A stretch of 64,000 nt of DNA from Comamonas testosteroni (GCF_003569915.1 NZ_KZ984441.1:62001-126000); one strand, 5' to 3'. Shown: positions 27,211-36,675, numbered from the stretch's first letter. Translations and numbers: made by a program. Notes: generated by a model from the letters alone, not told the origin.

Positions 27211-27939
27211 CTAGTCTTGCTGCTTGGCGAAGACATAGCCCACACCACGCACCGTCAGAATGCGCTTGGGGCTCTTGGGGTCGGCCTCGATCGCTGCGCG
27301 AATACGGCCCATGTGCACATCAATGGAGCGGTCAAACGCTTCCAGTTCGCGGCCGCGCACGGCTTCCATGATTTGGTCACGGGTCAGAACCCGACCAGCG
27401 CGCTCAGCCAGCGCGACCAGAAGATCGAACTGATACGAGGTCAGATCCGCGACCTGATCACCCACCGTCACCGTGCGAGCGTCGCGGTCAATCTCCAGAC
27501 TGCCAAAGCGCAGCGCCGCAGAGGCTGGTGCAGGCCCTTCGCTGCCCTTGCGGCGCAGGATGGCACGAATGCGTGCCAGTAGCTCGCGTGGCTCAAAAGG
27601 CTTGGGCAGATAGTCGTCCGCGCCCAGCTCCAGGCCGATGATGCGATCCATGGGATCGCCCTTGGCGGTCAGCATCAGCACCGGCACCTGCGCTGTGGGC
27701 CCACTCATGGAGCGGATGCGGCGGCAGACTTCCAGCCCGTCCATATCGGGCAGCATCAGGTCCAGAATGACCAGATCAGGCTGATCCACACTCTGCCCGT
27801 CCGCCGGTTGCAGTTGCTCCAGGCCACTCTTGCCGTCGGCCATATGGGTGACTTCCAGGCCATTGTTACCCAGGTAGTCGCTGACCATTTGCGCCAGACG
27901 GACATCGTCCTCGATCATCAGTAGTTGGTGCGTGCTCAT
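27211..27939 (-). CDS. OmpR-family response regulator
   Basis: A 242-residue two-domain regulator. The receiver has acidic pocket residues in MIEDD, phosphoacceptor Asp60 in LVILDLMLPDMDG, and the switch Lys in DDYLPKPFEPREL. The C-terminal winged helix (about residues 145-240) ends RILTVRGVGYVF, typical of OmpR/PhoB proteins. ATG 27939 (MSTHQLLMIED) gives the normal receiver start; ATG 27957 would add six residues. It is the first gene of the pair with the sensor kinase two bases downstream. The regulon is unknown; envelope-stress or LPS-modification genes next door are an obvious but untested guess. Confidence 0.93.
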   Translation of the reverse strand: MSTHQLLMIEDDVRLAQMVSDYLGNNGLEVTHMADGKSGLEQLQPADGQSVDQPDLVILDLMLPDMDGLEVCRRIRSMSGPTAQVPVLMLTAKGDPMDRIIGLELGADDYLPKPFEPRELLARIRAILRRKGSEGPAPASAALRFGSLEIDRDARTVTVGDQVADLTSYQFDLLVALAERAGRVLTRDQIMEAVRGRELEAFDRSIDVHMGRIRAAIEADPKSPKRILTVRGVGYVFAKQQD

Positions 27940-28060
27940 AGAAGGCAGTGTAGTCATGCTCGCGCCTTGTGTGTTTTATTCAGGCAGCGATGCTGAACCA
28001 CGCAGATGATCGGCAATTGTCTGTCGCGTAAAGTTGGGTAAACCACCTCAGAGATTCAAA

Positions 28061-28100
28061 AACAATAGCATTCAGCCCATATTCATTCTGGACTAGAGCT
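28061..28100 (+). repeat. AT-rich dispersed repeat, copy 4 (overlaps ampG end)
   Basis: Shares AATAGC and CTGGACTAGAGC with the other copies (arms AGCCCA...TGGACT, one mismatch). It lies antisense to the AmpG-like gene and, read on the minus strand, encodes that protein's last codons and stop (28083-28085). Confidence 0.65.
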
Positions 28101-29675
28101 GAATTTCACCCTTGAAGCCAAAACAATCAGCAGCAGCACGGGCGCGCCCAGCAGCGCCGTGGTGTAGAAAAAGCTCTGGTAGCCATGGCTATCCACAAAC
28201 ATGCCGGAATAGCCCGCCAGCCACTTGGGAGCCAGCATCATCATGGAGCTGAACAGCGCGTACTGCGTGGCCGAATACTGCACGTTGGTCAGCCCGGACA
28301 GATAGGCCACAAAGGCTGCGGAGGCAATACCGCCAGCCAGATTGTCCGCACTCACCACCCAAATCAGCGCCGTCAGGTCATGTCCCCTCGTGGCCAGCCA
28401 GCCAAACAACAAATTGGTACAAGACGACAGAATTGCGCCCAGCATCAGCACCCGCATCACGCCCCAGCGCATGGCCATGGAGCCGCCCACAAAGGCACCC
28501 AGCAGCGTCATGATCACGCCAAAAATCTTGGAGACCGCTGCAACCTCTTCCTTCTTGTAGCCCATGTCCACATAGAAGGGGTTGGCCATGATGCCCATGA
28601 CCACATCGCTGACCCGGTACAGCCCGATCAGCGCCAGCAGCAGCAAGGCCTGCCAGCGGTAGCGCTTGATGAAGTCGGAAAATGGCAGATAGAAAGCCTG
28701 AATAAACCAAGCCACGAACGGCACTGCCGCGTTCGGAACCGAGACCCGCGTCCCGCGCACTGCCAACCTGTAGAGCGCGCCGCAAGCAGCCAGCAGGTAC
28801 ACAGCGAACTTCAGAATGTCCGGCAGGCTCAAGGATAGAACGCTGAACCCAATGAAAAAGACCAGCGCAGGAAGAATGACGGCCATTGCCGCAAGCGGTT
28901 TCCACGCCGCCACGCCATGCATTCTGATTTCCTCGCGCAGCAGCTCAGAGTCATAGGCCTGCTCGAGCCGGTCTACCGGCTTGGGCTCAGGAGAGAGCAA
29001 GACAGTGATCATGCCCACCAGCATGCTGGCCGCCATGACCGTATAGGCCACATGCCAGGCATGGACCACATAGCCCTGCTGATCGCCCTGCACCTGAGAA
29101 GCCACCCACAGCACGCCCGCACCGGCCCAGATCATGGCCAGGCGGTAACCCGTCTGATAGGTCGCAGCCAGTGCGGCCTGATCCTTCAGCGCTGCGGATT
29201 CGATGCGATAAGCATCCAGCGCAATATCCTGCGTGGCCGAGCCAAACGCCACCAGCACGGCGCAGATGACCAGTGGTTGCAACTGCTGTTTGGGGTCCAT
29301 GAAAGACATGCCCAGCAGGCCCGCCACAATCAGCAGTTGCGAAAACAGCAGCCAGCTGCGGCGGCGCCCCAGCAGGCCGTTGAGCAGCGGCAGCGGCAAA
29401 CGATCCACCAGCGGCGACCAGACCCATTTGAAGGCATAGGCCAGACCGACCCAGCTCAGAAAGCCGATGGTGGTGCGGTCGATATCGGCTTCACGCAGCC
29501 AGAAGCTCAAGGTACCCAGCACCAGCAGCAACGGCAGCCCCGCTGAAAAGCCCAGAGCCAGCATGCGCAGACTGGTGGGCTGCACATAAATCTTCAGCGT
29601 CTGGCCCCAGCTACTCTTGGGTGCGGCGTCTTCTACAGCGTGTTCGGTGTTGTGGGATTTTGAGGACTCGGTCAT
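28083..29675 (-). CDS. AmpG-like MFS permease
   Basis: A 530-residue major-facilitator protein with about fourteen hydrophobic segments. The N-terminal half carries LGFSAGLPLLLVLGTLSFWLRE and FLSWVGLAYAFKWVWSPLVDRLPLP, the conserved AmpG signature, and an MFS-type FGSATQDIALDAYRIE segment. AmpG imports anhydro-muropeptides for cell-wall recycling and for beta-lactamase induction. The protein is longer than E. coli AmpG (491). Its C-terminus (KFSSSPE then stop) is specified by an overlapping AT-rich repeat and is probably not part of the ancestral protein. ATG 29675 is used; longer frames upstream overlap the regulator region and lack support. Confidence 0.85.
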   Translation of the reverse strand: MTESSKSHNTEHAVEDAAPKSSWGQTLKIYVQPTSLRMLALGFSAGLPLLLVLGTLSFWLREADIDRTTIGFLSWVGLAYAFKWVWSPLVDRLPLPLLNGLLGRRRSWLLFSQLLIVAGLLGMSFMDPKQQLQPLVICAVLVAFGSATQDIALDAYRIESAALKDQAALAATYQTGYRLAMIWAGAGVLWVASQVQGDQQGYVVHAWHVAYTVMAASMLVGMITVLLSPEPKPVDRLEQAYDSELLREEIRMHGVAAWKPLAAMAVILPALVFFIGFSVLSLSLPDILKFAVYLLAACGALYRLAVRGTRVSVPNAAVPFVAWFIQAFYLPFSDFIKRYRWQALLLLALIGLYRVSDVVMGIMANPFYVDMGYKKEEVAAVSKIFGVIMTLLGAFVGGSMAMRWGVMRVLMLGAILSSCTNLLFGWLATRGHDLTALIWVVSADNLAGGIASAAFVAYLSGLTNVQYSATQYALFSSMMMLAPKWLAGYSGMFVDSHGYQSFFYTTALLGAPVLLLIVLASRVKFSSSPE

Positions 29676-29775
29676 GGTCTGGCTCTTGAGGGCACGGAGC
29701 ATTATCGGTTGCACAGGCATTGACCTGCGCACTACCATGGCAGCCCTGCTGTACGCTTTATTCCCTTGTTCTGTC

Positions 29776-30471
29776 ATGCGCCGCCAACCACCCGCTCCCA
29801 ACTCTGTGCTGACACAGGCGCAGACTTCGGTGCGCAGCTACAGCGGTGAACATCAGGCCCATGCCCACGGCCACGCGCAGATTCTGTTTGCACTGCAAGG
29901 CCGCATGGAACTGGAAGTCGGCGGTCAGGCCAGCTTTGTGGATAGCGCCAGCGGCATGGTCATTCCTGCGGGTACAGATCACGGCTATCTGGCCCAGCCG
30001 CAAACCCAGGTTTTTGTGATCGATGCGCCCATGGCTGTGGGTCTGGACAGAATGCGGCGTTTTGCCGTGCCGCCGCAGCTGCGCTTTCCGGTCTCCAGCC
30101 TCTCGGCGGCCGCGCAGATGGCACTGGTGCTGCAAGCCCCATCGCTGCTGCAGCGCCGCGGTATCGACCTGCTGTGGCTGCAGCAGCAGGTACAGCAAGC
30201 CCTGCATGAGGGCTGGCCCACGGCCAGACTCGCTGCGCTGGTGCACCTGAGCGTGGCGCAGTTCCACGCCCGTTTTGTGGAGCTGACTGGCGAAACCCCG
30301 CAAGACTGGCTGCGCAAGCTGCGCCTAGACGCCGCCAGCCAGCAACTGCGCCAGGGGGCAGCGCTGGAGGCCACGGCGCTGCGCTGCGGCTATGCCTCGG
30401 CCAGCGCACTGGCCTATGCCTTGCGGCGCGAGCGCGGCGTCACATCGCGTCAGCTGAAAGCACAGCGCTGA
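29776..30471 (+). CDS. AraC-family transcriptional regulator
   Basis: A 231-residue regulator with an N-terminal cupin-like sensor (SGEHQAHAHGHAQILFALQGRMELEVGG, a His-rich metal/ligand site, about residues 20-100). The C-terminal AraC helix-turn-helix pair (about residues 145-231) includes LAALVHLSVAQFHARFVELTGETPQDWLRKLRL and ALRCGYASASALAYALRRERG. The second helix-turn-helix is typical of the family. It lies 49 bases upstream of and in the same direction as an EamA exporter gene, a common pairing in which the regulator controls the exporter, and 100 bases divergent from the AmpG-like gene. The frame extends upstream to 29617 but that part is not conserved in character. Inducer unknown. Confidence 0.87.
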   Translation: MRRQPPAPNSVLTQAQTSVRSYSGEHQAHAHGHAQILFALQGRMELEVGGQASFVDSASGMVIPAGTDHGYLAQPQTQVFVIDAPMAVGLDRMRRFAVPPQLRFPVSSLSAAAQMALVLQAPSLLQRRGIDLLWLQQQVQQALHEGWPTARLAALVHLSVAQFHARFVELTGETPQDWLRKLRLDAASQQLRQGAALEATALRCGYASASALAYALRRERGVTSRQLKAQR

Positions 30472-30535
30472 CCCGGCGCAGTTCAAGCGTTTCTCGATAT
30501 TTCAGCGGCTGCCCAGGCGCATGATGCAGATCATC

Positions 30536-31462
30536 ATGTCTGCCAGCACTCATTCTTTCGCGCCCTCTGGGCCCTCCTCTCTCGGCCCCGTGGGGCTCGT
30601 GCTGGTGGCCGCAATGCTCTGGGGCACCACCGGCACTGCCCAGCACTTTGCGCCCGCGCAACTTTCCCCCTACTGGATTGGCGCGCTGCGCATGGTGATG
30701 GCGGCGCTGTTTTTCATCGCACTGGCTCTGGTGATGGACCGAGGCCACACCCAGCGCGCCCCGCAAGCCACTCCATGGGGCCGCATTCTGTTTTGCGGCA
30801 GCTGCATGGCGGTCTACAACCTCAGCTTTTTTGCAGGCGTCAAAGCCTGCGGCGTGGCACTGGGCACGGCGCTGGCCATTGGCAGTGGCCCCATCTGGGC
30901 GGGCTTGATGCAGGCTGTGGTGCAAAAGCGCATGCCCGGCCTGCAGTGGTGGCTGGGCACCTGCATTGGCGTGAGCGGCGGCATTGTCATGGCTCTGGCT
31001 GCCACTGACCAGCAAGACCTGCCCTGGGCCGGCATGGCGCTTTGCCTGCTGGCGGGCCTTTCCTACGCTGCGTATGCTCTGGTCAATCAGGCGCTGGTGG
31101 TGCAAGCCAGAGTCGCCTCGGTCAACGCCCGGGTGTTTGTCTGCTCCGCACTGCTGTCTTTGCCGGTTGCTGCATGGCTGGGTGGGCCGCTGCAGGTCAG
31201 CGCCAGCGGCTGGGCCGTGGTGACGTACCTGGGCATCGTGGCCACGGGTATGGCCTATCTGCTCTTTTCCATAGGGCTGCGCGGCATGTCTGCCGCCACC
31301 GGGGTCGCCCTCAGCAAGGCAGAACCCATCACGGCTTTTGCACTCTCCATTCTGATAGTAGGCGAGCGCCCCGCCTGGTGGTCGGTACTTGGTCTGCTCG
31401 CTGTGATTGGTGGGCTTTGGCTGGTGGTGAGCGCTGAGCGAAAAGCTGCAGGAAAAATCTGA
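30536..31462 (+). CDS. EamA-family (DMT) transporter
   Basis: A drug/metabolite superfamily exporter of about 308 residues with ten helices in two EamA repeats. Repeat one starts near GPVGLVLVAAMLWGTTGTAQHF, and repeat two near GLSYAAYALVNQALVVQ. The end of the repeat has the typical SKAEPITAFALSILIVGERPAWWSVLGLLAVIGGLWLV. Members export amino acids, nucleobases or other small metabolites; the substrate cannot be read. The upstream AraC gene is likely its regulator. Two starts, 30521 and 30536, lie within 15 bases of one another and neither has a convincing ribosome-binding site. Confidence 0.87.
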   Translation: MSASTHSFAPSGPSSLGPVGLVLVAAMLWGTTGTAQHFAPAQLSPYWIGALRMVMAALFFIALALVMDRGHTQRAPQATPWGRILFCGSCMAVYNLSFFAGVKACGVALGTALAIGSGPIWAGLMQAVVQKRMPGLQWWLGTCIGVSGGIVMALAATDQQDLPWAGMALCLLAGLSYAAYALVNQALVVQARVASVNARVFVCSALLSLPVAAWLGGPLQVSASGWAVVTYLGIVATGMAYLLFSIGLRGMSAATGVALSKAEPITAFALSILIVGERPAWWSVLGLLAVIGGLWLVVSAERKAAGKI

Positions 31463-31498
31463 CTGAGTGGCGTGAGTCTCTCGCATAGACTCTGGGCT

Positions 31499-32356
31499 AT
31501 GAAAGCCCTCCTCACACGTCTGAGCCCAATGCAAAACCCGATTGTGCCCCTGCGCCGGGGGATGGCGCCTGTGCTGCTGGCACTGGTCATCAGTGCGTTG
31601 CCGCACCTGCCATCCCATGCGCAGGTGGATGTCGGCAATGCCTCGGTACTGCGCCAACTGGTCCCGGCGGAGGTGCTGGAAAACTCCTCCGCCGAGCAGT
31701 ACCAGGAGTTGCTGCAGCAGGCTCGCAGCAAAGGAGCGCTGGCGGCTGACAGCAATGCGCAGCTGCAGCGTATTCGCGGCATTGCGCAGCGGCTCATTCC
31801 CTATGCCAACCAGTGGAACTCGCGCGCCAGCCAGTGGCGCTGGGAAGTGAACCTGATCGGCAGCAATCAGATCAACGCTTTTTGCATGCCCGGCGGCAAG
31901 ATTGCCTTCTACACCGGCATCATCGACAAGCTGCGGCTCACTGACGATGAAATCGCCATGATCATGGGCCACGAAATGGCCCACGCGCTGCGCGAGCATT
32001 CGCGCGAGCAGCTGGCCAAGAATCAGGCCACATCGCTGGGCATCTCTCTGGGTGCGCAACTGCTGGGCCTGGGCGACCTCAGCAGCGCGGCGGCACGCTT
32101 TGGCGGGCAGTTGCTGAGCCTGAAGTTCAGCCGCAACGATGAGAGCGAAGCCGACCTCGTCGGGCTGGAGCTGGCCGCCCGTGCAGGCTTTAACCCGCAA
32201 GCCTCGGTCAGCCTGTGGCGCAAGATGGGCGAGGCCACGGGCGAAGGCGGCATTGGCTTTCTCTCCACCCACCCCACGGGACCGGACCGTATCCGCCAGC
32301 TGGAAAGCAATGTGCCGCGCGTGATGCCGCTGTACGAACAGGCGCGCCGCCGCTAA
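31499..32356 (+). CDS. M48-family zinc metalloprotease, exported
   Basis: A 285-residue periplasmic or outer-membrane-associated protease. Residues 1-41 look like a signal sequence (basic start, hydrophobic core MAPVLLALVISALPHL, then SHA-Q as a cleavage site). The M48 domain has HEMAH (His158, Glu159, His162) with the third ligand in NDESEADLVGLELAARAG. It belongs to the YcaL/LoiP/BepA-like group that degrades misfolded outer-membrane proteins; no TPR domain is present, so LoiP/YcaL is the closer model. ATG 31499 is selected because it gives the signal peptide; an earlier frame to 31472 adds nothing. It is on the same strand as the EamA gene, but the two are not obviously an operon. Confidence 0.87.
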   Translation: MKALLTRLSPMQNPIVPLRRGMAPVLLALVISALPHLPSHAQVDVGNASVLRQLVPAEVLENSSAEQYQELLQQARSKGALAADSNAQLQRIRGIAQRLIPYANQWNSRASQWRWEVNLIGSNQINAFCMPGGKIAFYTGIIDKLRLTDDEIAMIMGHEMAHALREHSREQLAKNQATSLGISLGAQLLGLGDLSSAAARFGGQLLSLKFSRNDESEADLVGLELAARAGFNPQASVSLWRKMGEATGEGGIGFLSTHPTGPDRIRQLESNVPRVMPLYEQARRR

Positions 32357-32369
32357 AGCCCATAAGCAG

Positions 32370-33272
32370 TTATCGCCGCACCAGAGCGCTCAGCTCCAGG
32401 GCACTTTGCTGCAGCGTCTTGCCACTCGTATCGAGCAGATGATCGGCCTTGGAATAAAAGGCTGAGCGGCCATCCAGAATGCGGCGCAAATCGTCCATCG
32501 CCTCGGGATTTGCGGCCATGGGGCGGGTATCGCCCTGAGCCACCACACGGCCCATATGTTCTTCGGGCTGGGCCTGCAGCCACACGGTGGTGCAATGGCT
32601 GAGCAGCTCGTTGAAGGTGGCGGGGTCCGACACAATGCCGCCCGGCGTGGCAATCACCACATCGCTGTAGATCTGCACCGCCTCTTCCAGCGCGCGGCGC
32701 TCATAGCGGCGATATGCGCTGGGGCCATAGAGGTCATAAATCTCGCGCACGCTGCAGCCAGCAACGCGCTCTATCTCCTGATTCAGCTCCAGAAACGGCA
32801 CGTTCAGCTGCTCGGCCAGCATGCGGCCCAGCGTGGATTTGCCCGCGCCGCGCAGGCCAATCAGCGCAATGCGTGAAGCGCGGTGCGGGTCGCCGCTGGG
32901 CGCCGTTCCCAGCAACTCGCCTGCCGCAATCCGTACGCGGCGCAGATCTTCTTCGCTGCGACCTTCCAGCAGCTCACGTAGCAGCAACCATTCGGCACTC
33001 GATGCCGTCACATCGCCCAGCAGCTCGGCCATGCTGCAGTGCAGTGCCTGTGCAATCTGGTGCAGCACCAGGATGGAGACATTGCCCGTGCCGTATTCGA
33101 GATTGGCCAGATGCCGTTCTGACACCAGCGCCGTGGAAGCCAGGTTGCGCCGCGTCAGCCCGCGACGCGCACGCAGATTGCGCACCCGCTCACCCAAGGC
33201 CTGCAGCAGCGGGCTTTTGCCCGACTCGTCCTCCACCGCGATTGACGCGGACGCCATGTCTAACTGATCCAT
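32370..33272 (-). CDS. boxR: BoxR/BzdR-type regulator of benzoyl-CoA pathway
   Basis: A 300-residue two-domain regulator: an XRE helix-turn-helix (about residues 25-85: LGERVRNLRARRGLTRRNLASTALVSERHLANLEYG) fused to a shikimate-kinase-like domain (about residues 130-300) with P-loop GLRGAGKST (139-147). In the known BzdR and BoxR repressors this domain senses benzoyl-CoA and releases repression. Start ATG 33272 has GGGGAG four bases upstream; the 16 extra codons to 33320 are leader. It is divergent from boxD-bclA, and symmetrical TGCAAT/ATTGCA elements fill the intergenic region, so it probably controls that promoter and perhaps its own. Confidence 0.92.
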   Translation of the reverse strand: MDQLDMASASIAVEDESGKSPLLQALGERVRNLRARRGLTRRNLASTALVSERHLANLEYGTGNVSILVLHQIAQALHCSMAELLGDVTASSAEWLLLRELLEGRSEEDLRRVRIAAGELLGTAPSGDPHRASRIALIGLRGAGKSTLGRMLAEQLNVPFLELNQEIERVAGCSVREIYDLYGPSAYRRYERRALEEAVQIYSDVVIATPGGIVSDPATFNELLSHCTTVWLQAQPEEHMGRVVAQGDTRPMAANPEAMDDLRRILDGRSAFYSKADHLLDTSGKTLQQSALELSALVRR

Positions 33273-33324
33273 AAAGCTCCCCAGAGGGCGTGAATGATAA
33301 ACAGTCGGGGTTAACGCCAATCAT

Positions 33325-33388
33325 GCAATATATTGCTTGACGCTGCATTGTCTCCTATTTATCTTGTCAATACACGCACAATATTGCA
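33325..33388. promoter_or_regulatory. Candidate BoxR operators
   Basis: Three related A/T-rich elements lie in GC-rich DNA: palindrome GCAATATATTGC (33325-33336), TGCATTG (33344-33350) and CAATATTGCA (33379-33388). They contain the TGCA-type core reported for BzdR sites. They flank and overlap the predicted boxD promoter, which fits repression. Confidence 0.6.
33337..33365 (+). promoter_or_regulatory. Sigma-70-type promoter of boxD-bclA
   Basis: TTGACG (33337-33342) and TATCTT (33360-33365) are separated by 17 bases, about 205 bases upstream of the boxD start. The -35 box abuts the BoxR palindrome. Confidence 0.6.
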
Positions 33389-33440
33389 TCAATCTAAAAA
33401 TTTTGATGCGCCTCAGAGATGCGTGAAGGAGACACCCACC

Positions 33441-33506
33441 ATGCAGGCTCTCACTCTTGCTTTGCTTCTTCCCCCTCATGCGCCTGCCAGCGGCAGGCCC
33501 GGCTGA
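33441..33506 (+). CDS. Possible 21-residue leader ORF
   Basis: ATG 33441 has an excellent AAGGAG ribosome-binding site nine bases upstream, yet the frame closes after 21 codons (MQALTLALLLPPHAPASGRPG). It could be a translated leader, a remnant of a lost gene, or chance. It lies between the boxD promoter and boxD and is transcribed with it. No family is recognisable. Confidence 0.25.
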   Translation: MQALTLALLLPPHAPASGRPG

Positions 33507-33573
33507 AGCCCACCGCGCCCGCATGCACTTTGGTGCTCACCCCCGATCAAGACAACAAGAACGGACTCTCCCC

Positions 33574-35109
33574 ATGACTGAACTTCTTGCCAACCATGTC
33601 TCAGGCCGCTGGCAGACCGGCACCGGCCAGGGCAGCACCCTGCTGGACCCTGTACTGGGCACGGCGCTGGTCCGTGTCGACGCCACCGGGCTGGACCTGC
33701 CTGCCGCCTTTGCCTTTGCGCGTGAAACCGGTGGCAAGGCGCTGCGTGCCATGAGCTACGCCCAGCGCGCCAAGCTGCTGGCCGATGTGGCGGGCGTGCT
33801 GCAGGCCAACCGCGATGCGTATTACGAAATTTCCACCGCCAACAGCGGTACGGTGAAGAACGACACGGCGGTCGATGTCGATGGCGGCATCTACACGCTG
33901 AGCCAATACGCCAAATGGGGCGCAGCGCTGGGAGATGCCAGACATCTGAGCGACGGCAATGCCGTGTCTCTGGCCAAGGATGGCGCGTTTCAGTCCCAGC
34001 ACATCCAGGTGCCCACGCGCGGTGTCGCGCTGTTTATCAATGCGTTCAACTTCCCCAGCTGGGGCTTGTGGGAAAAAGCCGCGCCTGCCCTGCTGTCCGG
34101 CGTGCCCATCATCGTCAAGCCCGCCACAGCCACGGCCTGGCTCACGCAGCGCATGGTCAAGGATGTGATTGACGCAGGCGTACTGCCGCCCGGTGCGCTG
34201 TCCATCGTCTGCGGCAGCTCTGCGGGGTTGATGGATCAGCTCCAGCCCATGGATGTGGTGTCGTTCACTGGCTCTGCCGATACGGCGGCCATCAGCCGTC
34301 ATTCGGTGCGCAGCAATATCGAAGCCGATAGCGTGAACTGTGCGCTGCTGCTGCCCGGCCATGCCGCAGATAGCGAAGCCGTGGCCCTGCTGGCACGCGA
34401 AGTAGCGCGTGAGATGACCATCAAGTCGGGCCAGAAATGCACGGCCATCCGCCGCGTGCTGGTGCCGCAGGAACTGTATGACAGCGTGGCCCAGGCCATT
34501 GGCGCGCAACTGACCAAGACCACCGTGGGCAACCCGCGCAACGAGACGGTGCGCATGGGCTCTCTGGTCAGCCGTGAGCAGTTCAACACCGTGCAGCAGG
34601 GCCTGGAACAGTTGCTGGCCCATACCAGGGCTCTGTACGACGGCAGAGGCCATGCACTGGTCGATGCCGATCCCGCCATTGCCGCCTGCGCACAGCCCGT
34701 GCTGCTGGGCGCACAAGACCCCGACGCTACGGCACTGATTCACGATGTGGAAGTCTTTGGCCCCGTCGCCACGCTCATGCCCTACCGTGATCTGAACCAT
34801 GGGCTGCAACTCGCGCATCGCGGCCTGGGTTCTTTGGTCTGCTCGCTCTATGGTGAAGATGCGGGCGCTTTGGCAGGCGCAGCCAGCGATCTGGCTGCCA
34901 GCCATGGGCGCGTGCACATCATCACGCCCGATGTGGCCAAGCTGCATTCCGGCCACGGCAATGTCATGCCGCAGTCCCAGCACGGCGGCCCGGGCCGCGC
35001 CGGTGGTGGTGCAGAGCTGGGCGGCCTGCGTGCGCTGGACTTCTATCACCGCAAGAGCGCTATTCAGGCCGCGCCACAGGTGTTGCAGGCCCAGGGCACA
35101 GGAGCATGA
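33574..35109 (+). CDS. boxD: 3,4-dehydroadipyl-CoA semialdehyde dehydrogenase
   Basis: NADP-dependent aldehyde dehydrogenase that oxidises 3,4-dehydroadipyl-CoA semialdehyde, made from benzoyl-CoA by the BoxAB/BoxC steps. The 511-residue protein is of the PaaZ/BoxD ALDH type: [45 protein letters not shown] and the catalytic Cys in [12 protein letters not shown]. It lacks the C-terminal hydratase domain of PaaZ. ATG 33574 has no strong Shine-Dalgarno but matches the family start. Three bases separate its stop from the bclA start. Under BoxR control by position. The boxABC partners are not in the window. Confidence 0.9.
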   Translation: MTELLANHVSGRWQTGTGQGSTLLDPVLGTALVRVDATGLDLPAAFAFARETGGKALRAMSYAQRAKLLADVAGVLQANRDAYYEISTANSGTVKNDTAVDVDGGIYTLSQYAKWGAALGDARHLSDGNAVSLAKDGAFQSQHIQVPTRGVALFINAFNFPSWGLWEKAAPALLSGVPIIVKPATATAWLTQRMVKDVIDAGVLPPGALSIVCGSSAGLMDQLQPMDVVSFTGSADTAAISRHSVRSNIEADSVNCALLLPGHAADSEAVALLAREVAREMTIKSGQKCTAIRRVLVPQELYDSVAQAIGAQLTKTTVGNPRNETVRMGSLVSREQFNTVQQGLEQLLAHTRALYDGRGHALVDADPAIAACAQPVLLGAQDPDATALIHDVEVFGPVATLMPYRDLNHGLQLAHRGLGSLVCSLYGEDAGALAGAASDLAASHGRVHIITPDVAKLHSGHGNVMPQSQHGGPGRAGGGAELGGLRALDFYHRKSAIQAAPQVLQAQGTGA

Positions 35110-35112
35110 GCC

Positions 35113-36675
35113 ATGGTGGATTTCAGCCAGCCTTTCAACTTTGCGCAGTACCTGTTTGAACTCAACCAGCAGCGTGCGGACAAGATTGCCTATATCGATG
35201 ACCATGGAACGCTGAGCTATGGGCAGTTGCAGGAGCAGGCCCGCCGTATGGCACAGGGTTTGACTGCTGCAGGCATACACCGCGAAGAACGTGTGCTGCT
35301 GTGCATGCACGATATGCGCGAATGGGTTGTCTCGTTTTTAGGAGCCATGTACGCAGGCGTGGTGCCGGTTGCGGTCAATACGCTGCTCACTCCTGATGAC
35401 TACGCCTACATGCTGGAGCACAGCCGTGCGCAAGCCATTTTGACCAATGGTTTGCTGGTGCCCGCGCTGCAGCAGGCGCTGGTGCAGGCCCGTCATGAGG
35501 TCAAGCACATCTGGGTGGCCCGCCCCGAGCAGTTACCGCAAGGTCTGCCCGCCCACTGCACGGCTTTGCAGCCCTGGCTTGATCAGCAGTTGCCGCTGAC
35601 CCAGGCCGCGCCTACCCATGGCGACGACCCCGGCTTCTGGCTGTATTCCTCGGGCTCCACTGGCAAACCCAAAGGCGCGGTACACACCCATGCCAACCCG
35701 TACTGGACGGCCGAGCTATATGGCAAGCCCGTGCTGGGGCTGACGGAGGATGACGTCTGCTTTTCCGCCGCCAAGCTCTACTTTGCCTATGGGCTTGGCA
35801 ATGCGCTGACCTTCCCCTTGAGCGTGGGTGCCAGCGTGGTTCTGATGGCCGAGCGCCCCACCCCCGAAGCCACTTTTCAGCGCTGGACGCAAAACCAGCC
35901 CACCGTGTTCTTTGGCGCACCCACAGGCTTTGCGGGCATGCTGGCCCACCAGGCCCTGCCCGCGCGTGAGCAGGTCCGCCTGCGCATGTGCTCGTCCGCG
36001 GGCGAAGCCCTTCCCGCCGAGATTGCCCAGCGCTTCAAGGCCCACTTTGGCGCGGACATTGTGGACGGCATTGGCTCCACGGAGATGCTGCATATCTTCA
36101 TCTCCAACCAGCCTGACGACATCCGCTATGGCAGCACCGGTAAGCCCGTGCCCGGCTACGAAGTGGAGCTGCGCGGCGAAGACGGCAAGCCCGTGGCCGA
36201 TGGCGAAATTGGCGACCTCTACATCAAGGGCCCCAGCGCCGCGCTGATGTACTGGGCCAACCGCGACAAGACGCGCGACACCTTCCAGGGCCAATGGCTC
36301 AAGAGCGGCGACAAATATGTGCGCGACACCGAGGGCTACTACACCTATGCGGGCCGCAGTGACGACATGCTCAAGGTCAGCGGCATCTATGTCTCGCCGT
36401 TCGAGGTCGAATCCACGCTGCAGCAGCACCCCGCCGTGCTGGAAGCGGCGGTGATCGGCGTGATCGATGCCGAGGGCCTGACCAAGACCAAATCCTATGT
36501 GGTGTGCAAGCCCGGCCAGCGCACGACGGAGCAGGAGCTCAAAGCGTTTGTCAAAGAGCGGCTGGCCCCCTACAAATACCCGCGCCTCATCGAATTTGTC
36601 GATGAGCTGCCCAAAACCGCAACCGGCAAGATCCAACGCTTTCGTCTACGCGAATTGGAGTCAAAACCCGATTAA
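35113..36675 (+). CDS. bclA: Benzoate-CoA ligase
   Basis: AMP- and CoA-forming ligase that activates benzoate, the entry step of the box pathway. The 520 residues fit the benzoate/hydroxybenzoate-CoA ligase family. The P-loop is YSSGSTGKPKG, A8 hinge region GRSDDMLKVSGIYVSPFEVE, and the C-terminal catalytic Lys is in PKTATGKIQRF. MVDFSQPFNFAQYLFELN is typical of the family. It is coupled to boxD (three-base gap) and followed by the branched-chain-type importer, which may bring in the aromatic acid. Its stop TAA lies at the edge of an AT-rich repeat. Substrate could also be a substituted benzoate. Confidence 0.92.
   Translation: MVDFSQPFNFAQYLFELNQQRADKIAYIDDHGTLSYGQLQEQARRMAQGLTAAGIHREERVLLCMHDMREWVVSFLGAMYAGVVPVAVNTLLTPDDYAYMLEHSRAQAILTNGLLVPALQQALVQARHEVKHIWVARPEQLPQGLPAHCTALQPWLDQQLPLTQAAPTHGDDPGFWLYSSGSTGKPKGAVHTHANPYWTAELYGKPVLGLTEDDVCFSAAKLYFAYGLGNALTFPLSVGASVVLMAERPTPEATFQRWTQNQPTVFFGAPTGFAGMLAHQALPAREQVRLRMCSSAGEALPAEIAQRFKAHFGADIVDGIGSTEMLHIFISNQPDDIRYGSTGKPVPGYEVELRGEDGKPVADGEIGDLYIKGPSAALMYWANRDKTRDTFQGQWLKSGDKYVRDTEGYYTYAGRSDDMLKVSGIYVSPFEVESTLQQHPAVLEAAVIGVIDAEGLTKTKSYVVCKPGQRTTEQELKAFVKERLAPYKYPRLIEFVDELPKTATGKIQRFRLRELESKPD

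Noticed and set aside
30440..32272. A 610-codon open frame antisense to the EamA and M48 genes
   Set aside because: Spans two real plus-strand genes that carry clear motifs; composition typical of antisense GC-rich frames.
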